The notes under the pieces are model-generated. The model worked only from the letters and a program-made list of their open reading frames with translations, was not told where the DNA came from and searched no databases. A stretch of 11,717 nucleotides of DNA, from the NCBI GenBank assembly GCA_030673205.1, contig DAOVJP010000017.1:1-11717 (forward strand). The letters are read 5' to 3'. The stretch comes from Thermoplasmata archaeon. GTDB lineage: Archaea; Thermoplasmatota; Thermoplasmata; JAGHBH01. Shown here one piece after another: positions 1 through 4,958 of the stretch (its first letter is position 1; every line of letters starts with the position of its first letter). Made by a program: the position numbers and the translations under genes.

Positions 1-702
1 CTTTTTCCCTCCTACAGGCTCCAGAGGAAACAGGGACTGGTGTTTTTCGGAGGTGTGCTCGTTATCCTAGTTGGTAATCTGGACGCAATTTTCCGCCTGG
101 GGCTGTTTCCAGATGGAGAGATGTTCGACATGACCCCCATATTTATGGGGGTTGGTAGCGCCTGTTTCGCCCTGGGAATAGCGAAGTTCAAGATGTTCAT
201 GGTAGAGCCCGCCTCGGAGAAGGCCTTGGAAGGAAAAGCGACCTTCGATCTCTCCATGGGCCAGAGCTTTGTGGTCTATGAGGAAAGACCTGGTTATGCC
301 ATGGAGATATTCGTGGACCTGGTGAAACATGACGTACAGGGCCTAGCCTTCATCCCGAACAGCCCTGCCGAAGTGAAAGAAAGACATGGGCTTATCAATA
401 CCCACATCTTGGAGGTGGGTGAAAGAAGCACCCCCACGACCTTCTGTTATCTTTCGAGGGACGAGAGAGACTATGTGCTGTATCTGGCAGAGCGATTCGC
501 CAGAAGTTCCACCAGCAGCCTGATCCTGTTGGGTGGGTTGAGAACTGTATTGACGGATCGATCAGAGGAGGGCCTGCGATTCCTGAAAGAGGTAAGGGAC
601 ATGGCATCTAGCAACAAGTCCAGACTGCTCCTCAGTGTGCCGGAGGATATTGGGAAGACCGCCATGTTCAAGGATCTCTTCAAGGGCTTTGTAGAACTGT
701 GA
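1..702 (+). CDS. 7TM-DUF835 membrane signalling protein, 5'-truncated by window edge
   Basis: The reading frame is open from base 1, so the gene starts upstream of the window; 233 residues are visible. The visible part begins in the last transmembrane segments of a histidine-kinase-type N-terminal 7TM region, then enters a DUF835 domain from about codon 82 (core DLSMGQSFVVYEE) to the C-terminus (FVEL). The GTG at position 40 is internal, because the upstream codons (SYRLQRKQ) align with the same region (GYKLQRKQ) of the next gene. DUF835 is a mostly archaeal domain of unknown biochemical role, often joined to sensor modules, so a membrane sensor or regulator is inferred. No kinase catalytic motifs are seen. 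It is a tandem paralogue of the gene at 897-2120 and shares a 33-base identical stretch with it. The family call is confident; the function is not known. Confidence 0.85.
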   Translation, partial: LFPSYRLQRKQGLVFFGGVLVILVGNLDAIFRLGLFPDGEMFDMTPIFMGVGSACFALGIAKFKMFMVEPASEKALEGKATFDLSMGQSFVVYEERPGYAMEIFVDLVKHDVQGLAFIPNSPAEVKERHGLINTHILEVGERSTPTTFCYLSRDERDYVLYLAERFARSSTSSLILLGGLRTVLTDRSEEGLRFLKEVRDMASSNKSRLLLSVPEDIGKTAMFKDLFKGFVEL

Positions 703-736
703 TGGAAAAAAGAGGTTTGCGCCGTTCCGTATATTG

Positions 737-795
737 TCATGGCCCTTCCATCATCGTCGTGCCCTTTCCCGCATCTTCATTGCCCTTCGTCATCA
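737..795. repeat. Degenerate ~20-nt tandem repeat between DUF835 paralogues
   Basis: Three imperfect units of about 20 nt can be aligned at 737-756, 757-776 and 777-795, each of the form TCRT-GCCCTTYC-ATC. They lie in the 194-base gap between the two DUF835 genes. No terminator-like hairpin plus T-run is obvious. The rest of the gap (703-736 and 796-860) shows no feature I can support. This may be decayed satellite-like sequence; a function is not evident. Confidence 0.4.
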
Positions 796-865
796 TGTCC
801 ATCGTTGTATAGACCATATTATTGTGCAAACCATGTACTCTACACCATGCAATTCAGTCGGAAAG

Positions 866-874
866 ATTTAAATA
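866..874 (+). promoter_or_regulatory. TATA box for the second DUF835 gene (leaderless)
   Basis: ATTTAAATA is preceded by a purine-rich BRE-like GAAAG. Its centre lies about 27 bases before the ATG at 897. That is the distance from TATA to transcription start in archaea, so the mRNA should begin at or very near the start codon. Confidence 0.65.
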
Positions 875-896
875 TCGACAAGGCATTAATTTTTCC

Positions 897-2120
897 ATGG
901 TGATTGCCTGGCCTGTGCCCGTGATGATGGGATGCATCGTGCTCCAGGCATTATTGGTATGGTATGTTCTCTCCAGAAACCCCCGGGGCAAGATCAATCG
1001 AGCTTTTGCGCTCCTGACCATTTCTCTCATACTATGGCAGATATCCTATTCTTTTCAGCTGCAGTGTATGTGGACAGCCACTGGGACCTGCCAACTGGGC
1101 TTCAATGATCCCATCCCGTTCTGGGAGAGAATGCGCTATTTCGGTCTCACATTCGTCGGCCCCGCCACCCTATATCTCGTCATATTGTCCTTCGTAGAAT
1201 TCAAGATAGAAAAGCTGCAAGCCCTCCAAGCCCTTCTCCTAGCCCTACCTGTCACGGTGGTATTTGCCCTGGTATTCTCATTCTTGACACAATCCAACAT
1301 ACTCTATCCACATCCGGAGTTGGTGAACGGGACGTATCAGACCGGCCAGGGCCTCCTCTATCATTACAACAGGATGTTCAGCTACACTTTCCTCGCCGCT
1401 GCCTTGCTCATCAGTTTCTTCCGGGTATTCCGCCCAGGATATAAACTTCAGAGAAAACAGGCGTTCCTATTCTTCGTAGCCATCATGGTGCCCCTCTCCG
1501 CAAGCCTGGATGTCAGCCTGGGTCTGGGCGTATATCCGTTGGAGTTCGAGTTCACACCCATATTGTTCCTGGTGACCGCTGTGTTGTATGGTATCGGAAT
1601 AACACAATACAAGCTCTTCCTCATGGGCCCTGCAAGAGAAACTCGAAGCGAGGAAAAGGGCGTGTTCGACCTGTCCATGGGCCAGAGCTTTGTGGTCTAT
1701 GAGGAAGAACCCGCTTATGCCATAGAGATATTCACGGATCTTGTCAAACACGACATCCACGGCCTGGCTTTTATCCCGGGAGACATAGATCATGTGAGAA
1801 AGGCCCATTTCCTCCCGAACACGCCCATCGTAAGGATGGTGCATGGGGGGAAGGCCTCCCAATTCTCCTTCTCATCGGAATATGATAGGGATTACGTTCT
1901 CTATCTGGCAAGGAGGTTCGAGGAGAATTCTCATAACAGTGTTATACTGCTGGGCGGAATGGAACAGTTCATTCGTGAGGATCCCGACGGCGCCCTCTCT
2001 TTCCTAAAGAAGATGAAGAGATCGGTGGTCACCCACAAATCCCGCCTCCTCTTGGTGGTTCCGGAAGATATGAAGAAAGCGGCGATCAACGAACTGTTGG
2101 ACAAGTTCGTGGAACTGTGA
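897..2120 (+). CDS. 7TM-DUF835 membrane signalling protein (paralogue 2)
   Basis: 407 residues. I chose the ATG at 897 over an upstream in-frame ATG at 822 because a strong TATA box sits 27 bases before it and because the protein then begins directly with a membrane segment (VMMGCIVLQALLVWYVL). Residues ~5-245 form about seven hydrophobic segments of the histidine-kinase N-terminal 7TM type; the loop near residues 57-72 contains two cysteines and is probably extracytoplasmic. Residues ~257-407 are DUF835, with core DLSMGQSFVVYEE at 258-270. No histidine kinase, HAMP or GGDEF motifs follow, so any output must go through DUF835 itself or a partner. The tandem arrangement with the preceding paralogue suggests local duplication. 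The role as a membrane sensor is inferred from architecture only. Confidence 0.85.
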   Translation: MVIAWPVPVMMGCIVLQALLVWYVLSRNPRGKINRAFALLTISLILWQISYSFQLQCMWTATGTCQLGFNDPIPFWERMRYFGLTFVGPATLYLVILSFVEFKIEKLQALQALLLALPVTVVFALVFSFLTQSNILYPHPELVNGTYQTGQGLLYHYNRMFSYTFLAAALLISFFRVFRPGYKLQRKQAFLFFVAIMVPLSASLDVSLGLGVYPLEFEFTPILFLVTAVLYGIGITQYKLFLMGPARETRSEEKGVFDLSMGQSFVVYEEEPAYAIEIFTDLVKHDIHGLAFIPGDIDHVRKAHFLPNTPIVRMVHGGKASQFSFSSEYDRDYVLYLARRFEENSHNSVILLGGMEQFIREDPDGALSFLKKMKRSVVTHKSRLLLVVPEDMKKAAINELLDKFVEL

Positions 2121-2140
2121 GGAATGGACAGCAAGACAAG

Positions 2141-2149
2141 TTTCTTATG
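2141..2149 (+). promoter_or_regulatory. Possible TATA box for the PH-like gene
   Basis: TTTCTTATG is centred 26 bases before the ATG at 2171 and preceded by purines (GACAAG). It fits leaderless transcription from 2171. The sequence is a weaker match than the TATA box at 866. Confidence 0.4.
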
Positions 2150-2170
2150 CCTTCCATGTCATCCCAACCC

Positions 2171-2497
2171 ATGGGCTTGAAACTGGAGGAGGACGAATAT
2201 GTCGAATTGGAGTTCAAGGCCTTCGCATGGTTCAAATGGGGTCCTAGCCTGAACGGGAGCTGGAGCAAGTTCGTCGTGACGAACAAGCGCTTGATAGTGG
2301 TGGATAGGATATTCTCCTTCGCGAAGAGCTCTATCCCGTGGGAGAATATCACGGCCGTCGGAGAGGGGGAGAAAGGCCTCCACATAGAAGGGACGTGGAG
2401 GAAAAGGAAGATGGAGATAGACATGGGCACCAAGAAGATGGACGATGGGACGATAATGCAGTTCATACAGCTGGTCAGGGATCATTCTAGCCTATGA
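2171..2497 (+). CDS. Small PH/GRAM-like domain protein
   Basis: 108 residues if started at ATG 2171, where a TATA-like element lies 26 bases upstream; in-frame starts at 2117 (GTG), 2147 and 2156 are also possible. The pattern of an N-terminal acidic strand, then VVTNKRLIVVDRIF, then SIPWENITAVGEG, then a basic WRKRKMEID strand and a C-terminal helix (IMQFIQLVRDH) is typical of short bacterial/archaeal PH-like or GRAM-like domains, where 'TNKRLI' and 'IPWENI' mark consecutive beta strands. No signal peptide or membrane segment is seen. It follows the DUF835 gene closely on the same strand but probably has its own promoter. The assignment rests on pattern recognition and the function is unknown. 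Confidence 0.65.
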   Translation: MGLKLEEDEYVELEFKAFAWFKWGPSLNGSWSKFVVTNKRLIVVDRIFSFAKSSIPWENITAVGEGEKGLHIEGTWRKRKMEIDMGTKKMDDGTIMQFIQLVRDHSSL

Positions 2498-2551
2498 GGC
2501 CTGGCTAGCAGCGGCCAGTATGATGACCATGCCTCCGCCCCCAGAGAAAGG

Positions 2552-2559
2552 TTTTATAA
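2552..2559 (+). promoter_or_regulatory. TATA box for the eL41 / tRNA-Trp unit
   Basis: TTTTATAA is preceded by the purine-rich GAGAAAGG (BRE-like). The expected transcription start is near 2580, giving a short leader of about 18 bases with a Shine-Dalgarno sequence before the ATG at 2599. No clear TATA box is seen directly before the tRNA, so this promoter may serve both genes. Confidence 0.65.
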
Positions 2560-2598
2560 GGGGTTGCGTTTTCTCCCTTTTCCCCCAGAGGAGATATA

Positions 2599-2706
2599 AT
2601 GAAGCGCGGCTCAAGGGCATGGAAGAAACGTGGGAATATGCGTTGGAAATGGCGCAAGAAGCGTATGCGAAGGCGAAAGAAAGCCCAGAAGATGCGCAAG
2701 TCCTGA
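2599..2706 (+). CDS. rpl41e: Ribosomal protein eL41 (L41e), 35 residues
   Basis: A 35-codon frame translates to an extremely basic peptide with the core MRWKWRKKRMRRRKKAQKM at residues 14-32; more than half of its residues are Lys or Arg. This matches the eL41 pattern of a short Arg/Lys helix headed by tryptophans. eL41 sits at the interface of the two ribosomal subunits. A strong Shine-Dalgarno (GGAG at 2590-2593, five bases before ATG 2599) and a TATA box at 2552 support it. An alternative start is the second methionine (residue 14, base 2638), which would give the 22-residue form closer to the usual eL41 length. A longer frame in another register (2520-2711) overlaps it and could mask it in automatic annotation. 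The next gene is tRNA-Trp, 25 bases downstream, so co-transcription is likely. Confidence 0.88.
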   Translation: MKRGSRAWKKRGNMRWKWRKKRMRRRKKAQKMRKS

Positions 2707-2769
2707 TCTAACTGCCCTTTTGTTGTCAGATGGGGGTATAGGCTAACCAGGTAGACTGGCGGGCTCCAG

Positions 2770-2904
2770 TTACCCGACACACCGACGTCTTCAGACGGTC
2801 GGACATGGATGATATGAAACGGGTATGCTGATCGCTTCGTGATGACTAACTGGAGCGATGACACGTCGACCCGCGGTCCGGGGTCGCTCCCCGGCCTAGA
2901 AGAT
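2770..2904 (+). ncRNA. 135-nt tRNA-Trp intron acting as box C/D guide RNA (targets C34 and C39)
   Basis: The splice sites lie in two 3-nt bulges, AG^T (2768-2770) and AT^A (2903-2905), separated by a 4-bp helix CTCC (2764-2767) / GAAG (2899-2902) with one C x A mismatch. Inside are hairpin 2782-2802 (TTCA loop), a degenerate box C ATGATAT (2809-2815), box D' CTGA (2828-2831), a perfect box C' GTGATGA (2839-2845), a degenerate box D ATGA (2858-2861), a closing stem 2802-2807/2862-2867, and hairpin CCGGGG/CCCCGG (2878-2894). The C'-D guide TAACTGGAG (2847-2855) pairs over 9 bp with 2764-2772; the base five upstream of box D (2853) faces C34. The D' guide CGGGTAT (2820-2826) pairs with 2903-2909; the +5 base (2823) faces C39. 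Haloferax volcanii tRNA-Trp intron guides methylation at 34 and 39, so the role is well supported by analogy. Confidence 0.85.
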
Positions 2905-2925
2905 ACCCGCTGATCTGGGTTCAAA

Positions 2926-2954
2926 TATTCCTTGCGGTAGCAGGGATTTGAAAA
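2926..2954 (+). other. 29-nt second tRNA intron in the T loop (position 59/60)
   Basis: Removing 2926-2954 restores a normal T loop TTCAAAT closed by CTGGG/CCCAG. The junctions form a BHB: outer helix = the T stem itself, central helix TTCA (2920-2923) / TGAA (2949-2952), bulges AA^T (2924-2926) and AA^T (2953-2955), and an inner helix ATTCCT (2927-2932) / GGGATT (2943-2948) with one T x T mismatch. Cutting between the second and third bulge bases gives exactly this 29-nt intron. The same mature product results from any cut register between offsets 3 and 7 of the loop, but only this register gives the canonical bulges. Confidence 0.85.
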
Positions 2955-2989
2955 TCCCAGTGCCCCCACCATAATCTCCTCGGGGAACC

Positions 2990-2995
2990 TTTATG
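2990..2995 (+). promoter_or_regulatory. Possible TATA box for the zinc-binding protein gene
   Basis: TTTATG lies 19 bases after the tRNA 3' end and would give a leader of about 40 bases. A second candidate, TTTATC at 3018-3023, would give a shorter leader. Neither is decisive. Confidence 0.3.
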
Positions 2996-3057
2996 CATTC
3001 AGGGTGTTAGGATTAGGTTTATCTACCCTGTGCCCCATCATCGCAGAGGTGACTTTT

Positions 3058-3273
3058 ATGACCCGACATGCCAAGAAAGAGGAAAAGGACAACTGTTCGG
3101 TGGAGGGCTGCAAGGAACCTTCACACAAGTCTTTATCGAGGAAGAAGGCGGCTGACGTTCTCACCAGCACCCTCAGCCAAGGCGGCAGGCATGTTCACCT
3201 TTGCAAAGAGCATTATAAGCAATACAAGAAGGCCACCAAGAAGGATCGCGAGATAGAAAGACTGGGCTGGTAG
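3058..3273 (+). CDS. Small putative zinc-binding protein, 71 residues
   Basis: I chose the ATG at 3058 over 3004 because the Shine-Dalgarno GAGGTGA (3046-3052) is five bases upstream and the codons before it do not resemble the protein. The peptide is basic and has two metal-ligand-like pairs: C-x4-C (CSVEGC, residues ~13-18) and H-x-C-x2-H (HLCKEH, residues ~46-51), which together could bind one zinc. The C-terminus is lysine-rich (YKQYKKATKKDREIERLGW). A nucleic-acid-binding role is possible but only inferred. The gene is 9 bases upstream of the MFS gene and could be co-transcribed with it. I do not recognise a named family with certainty. Confidence 0.7.
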   Translation: MTRHAKKEEKDNCSVEGCKEPSHKSLSRKKAADVLTSTLSQGGRHVHLCKEHYKQYKKATKKDREIERLGW

Positions 3274-3282
3274 GATAACCCC

Positions 3283-4392
3283 ATGGGCACCCGGGCTCCG
3301 CCTCTCCCATTCTACATACAGTTCCTGTCCCAGGCCTCTCTATCCGCATCCATCCTCTTCATACCGTTGGTCGTGAGGGATTGGGGCGGAACGGGTTTGT
3401 CCGTTGGATTGGTCGTGGCGGGATACAACCTCGCCTTTCTCGTGTCGAATATGGCATCGGGGAGGGGGGCAGACATATACCCCAGACGATGGATAGTGCG
3501 TACTGGCCTAGCCTGTTCGATACTGGCATTCCTGTTACAGGCCATGGTGGTCTCCACAGATAGCCTCCCGTTGTTTGCCGTCGCGAGAATAATGGGTGGA
3601 TTGGCGGCAGGCATGTTCCCCAACGCGCTGCTGGCCTTCGTTTATGAGGGAACGGGCAAGGTGGGCGTGTTCACATCACGCGGTTCCCTGGGATGGGCGG
3701 TGGGGATGTTTGCGGCGGGCATTATCTCCCTGTATTCCATGGTCTTTCTCTTCTCCACTCTCCTCTTTGTAGTGGCCTTTGCGCTCTCCCTACGCCTGGA
3801 ACCGCTGGGTGAGAAGGGGATGCGCATACCCATATTCCCGTGGAAGCTGATAAAAGAGAACAAGGATGTGTACGGGGCGTTGCTCATACGGCACACTGGT
3901 GCATCCATGATATGGGTGACCTTCCCCATATTCATGAGCGACCTGGGGGCGGCGAAAGCGTGGATAGGCATGGTGTATGCGGCGAACATGCTCACACAGT
4001 TCTTTCTCATGCCTTTCTTGGACCGGTTCGATCCCAGGAAACTGGTTTCCACGGGGCTCTTGGTCTCCTGTATCGTTTTCCTGTGGTTCACCACCGCTAC
4101 GACGTGGTGGCACCTCATACCTTCCAACATCCTTCTGGGGACAGGATGGGCCATGCTCTACGTCGGGTGCCTTAAACTGGTGATGGAGAGGAACGCGGAG
4201 AAGGCCACTTCCTCAGGTGTCGTGGCCTCCACCATCGGAATGAGCGGTTTGATCGGCCCCATCATAGGAGGCCCACTAGCTGGGATATTGGGATATTCAG
4301 GGGTAATGTATATCGCATCGACCATGGCCGTGGCCGCGCTGGGCTGGTTCATCTTCATGCGCATGGGCGGTGGACATGACCGATGCCCATGA
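3283..4392 (+). CDS. Major facilitator superfamily (MFS) transporter
   Basis: 369 residues, almost wholly hydrophobic, with about 11-12 membrane segments. A recognisable MFS motif A occurs in the loop after TM2 (SGRGADIYPRR, residues ~59-69), and the second half has a related loop (FLDRFDPRKLVSTG). Glycine-rich segments such as ARIMGGLAAGMFPNALLAFV and IGMSGLIGPIIGGPLAGILG are typical of drug/sugar efflux MFS proteins, but the substrate cannot be read from the sequence. The start at ATG 3283 follows the previous stop by 9 bases; no strong Shine-Dalgarno is seen, so expression may depend on coupling to the upstream gene. A slightly short length (369 versus the usual ~400) comes from compact loops and not from a visible truncation. 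Confidence 0.9.
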   Translation: MGTRAPPLPFYIQFLSQASLSASILFIPLVVRDWGGTGLSVGLVVAGYNLAFLVSNMASGRGADIYPRRWIVRTGLACSILAFLLQAMVVSTDSLPLFAVARIMGGLAAGMFPNALLAFVYEGTGKVGVFTSRGSLGWAVGMFAAGIISLYSMVFLFSTLLFVVAFALSLRLEPLGEKGMRIPIFPWKLIKENKDVYGALLIRHTGASMIWVTFPIFMSDLGAAKAWIGMVYAANMLTQFFLMPFLDRFDPRKLVSTGLLVSCIVFLWFTTATTWWHLIPSNILLGTGWAMLYVGCLKLVMERNAEKATSSGVVASTIGMSGLIGPIIGGPLAGILGYSGVMYIASTMAVAALGWFIFMRMGGGHDRCP

Positions 4393-4409
4393 GCGAGTGA
4401 TATGGGTGT

Positions 4410-4473
4410 GTGGACAGGAAGAGTGGGCATGTGGACAGGAAGGGTGGAGCGTGTGGACAGGAAGGGTGGGCAT
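4410..4473. repeat. Three 21-22 nt tandem repeats after the MFS gene
   Basis: Units at 4410-4430, 4431-4452 and 4453-4473 share GTGGACAGGAAGRGTGG, each followed by GCAT or AGCGT; a fourth partial unit starts at 4474 (GTGGAGG). They are far more alike than the repeats at 737-795. They lie 17 bases after the MFS stop in a 194-base non-coding gap. No hairpin-plus-T terminator is apparent. The function is unknown; it could be a slippage-prone minisatellite or a site bound in the RNA 3' end. Confidence 0.75.
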
Positions 4474-4535
4474 GTGGAGGCCGCGTTACTCGCGAAATAA
4501 TTTCCATTCTCTGTAGGCATAGATGTTGGGCAAAA

Positions 4536-4543
4536 GATTTATG
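4536..4543 (+). promoter_or_regulatory. TATA box for the Roadblock/ATPase operon
   Basis: GATTTATG follows the purine-rich CAAAA. The expected transcription start is about 4566, giving a leader of ~20 bases that contains the Shine-Dalgarno GGGAG (4573-4577) before ATG 4587. Confidence 0.5.
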
Positions 4544-4586
4544 ATGGGGAACTCCTTTCTCCCTTTCCCTTCGGGAGAGTGAGCCC

Positions 4587-4958
4587 ATGCCATCAGTGGA
4601 TGCGTTAAAAGAGATACTGGATCGACTTAGCAGTAACGATGGTATATCTATTTCCGGCATTGTGTCGAGGAATGGAATACCAATAGTATGCAACCTACCG
4701 GCCTCCAGCCAGGCGGATACATTCAGCACGCTGAGCGCCACCATAATGGGGGCGGGAGAGGTCGTATTCTCCGGTGTAGGGAAGCAAAAGCCCTCCATGG
4801 TCATCCTATCTGCCCAGGGAACGAACTTTGTCTGTACGCCTATCAGCGCCAAATCCTTGCTGGTCCTCATGGGTGATAAAAACCTGGAGGATATGATGGG
4901 AGTGGTTGAAAAGACCAAGGATGAGATAAAGGAGGTGTTGTCCAATGGAAAAGTCTAG
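4587..4958 (+). CDS. Roadblock/LC7 domain protein
   Basis: 123 residues, a single-domain length for this family. The pattern of an N-terminal helix (ALKEILDRLSS), beta strands (GISISGIVSRNGIPIVCNLP), a helix containing TFSTLSATIMGAGEVVF, then strands (SMVILSAQGTNFVCTPI) and a C-terminal helix is that of Roadblock/LC7 proteins, which form dimers and regulate small GTPases or motor complexes (MglB is the bacterial example). No membrane or signal segment is seen. The gene overlaps the start of the following KaiC/GvpD-like ATPase by 14 bases, so the two are translationally coupled and are probable partners. No Ras-like GTPase is encoded here, so the partner NTPase may instead be the ATPase downstream; that is an inference. 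Confidence 0.85.
   Translation: MPSVDALKEILDRLSSNDGISISGIVSRNGIPIVCNLPASSQADTFSTLSATIMGAGEVVFSGVGKQKPSMVILSAQGTNFVCTPISAKSLLVLMGDKNLEDMMGVVEKTKDEIKEVLSNGKV

Larger units (their letters stand above)
2732..2971 (+). tRNA. trnW: tRNA-Trp (anticodon CCA) with two introns
   Basis: Three exons, 2732-2769, 2905-2925 and 2955-2971, join to a 76-nt tRNA. The acceptor stem is GGGGGTA (2732-2738) with TGCCCCC (2961-2967), then discriminator A and encoded CCA at 2969-2971. T8 and A9 are at 2739-2740; the D loop carries A14, A15 and GG (2750-2751). The anticodon stem GCGGG (2759-2763) pairs perfectly with CCCGC (2906-2910); the loop is CTCCAG plus A38 (2905), with anticodon CCA at 2766-2768. The variable loop is TGAT, and T48 can form the Levitt pair with A15. 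The T stem CTGGG (2915-2919) pairs with CCCAG (2956-2960) and the loop is TTCAAAT after splicing. Intron 1 is at 37/38 and intron 2 at 59/60. The D stem is weak as encoded (G-U, G-C, C x A, U-G). No B-box or T-arm is intact without removing intron 2. Confidence 0.92.

Noticed and set aside
2501..2518. Terminator hairpin CTGGC/GCCAG after the PH-like gene
   Set aside because: Only five base pairs with an eight-base loop and no following T-run, so it is not convincing.
2520..2711. A 63-codon plus-strand frame starting at 2520
   Set aside because: It overlaps eL41 in another register, starts before the TATA box at 2552 and has no ribosome-binding site.
2732..2971. tRNA pseudogene or disrupted tRNA
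   Set aside because: Both insertions have BHB splice structures, and every stem except the weak D stem is restored by splicing.
2505..2972. A 155-codon minus-strand frame covering eL41 and tRNA-Trp
   Set aside because: It is antisense to a well-supported ribosomal protein gene and a structured tRNA; its translation resembles no protein I know and it has no promoter or Shine-Dalgarno.
4410..4480. CRISPR array
   Set aside because: The repeats are directly adjacent with no unique spacers, and no cas genes are present.
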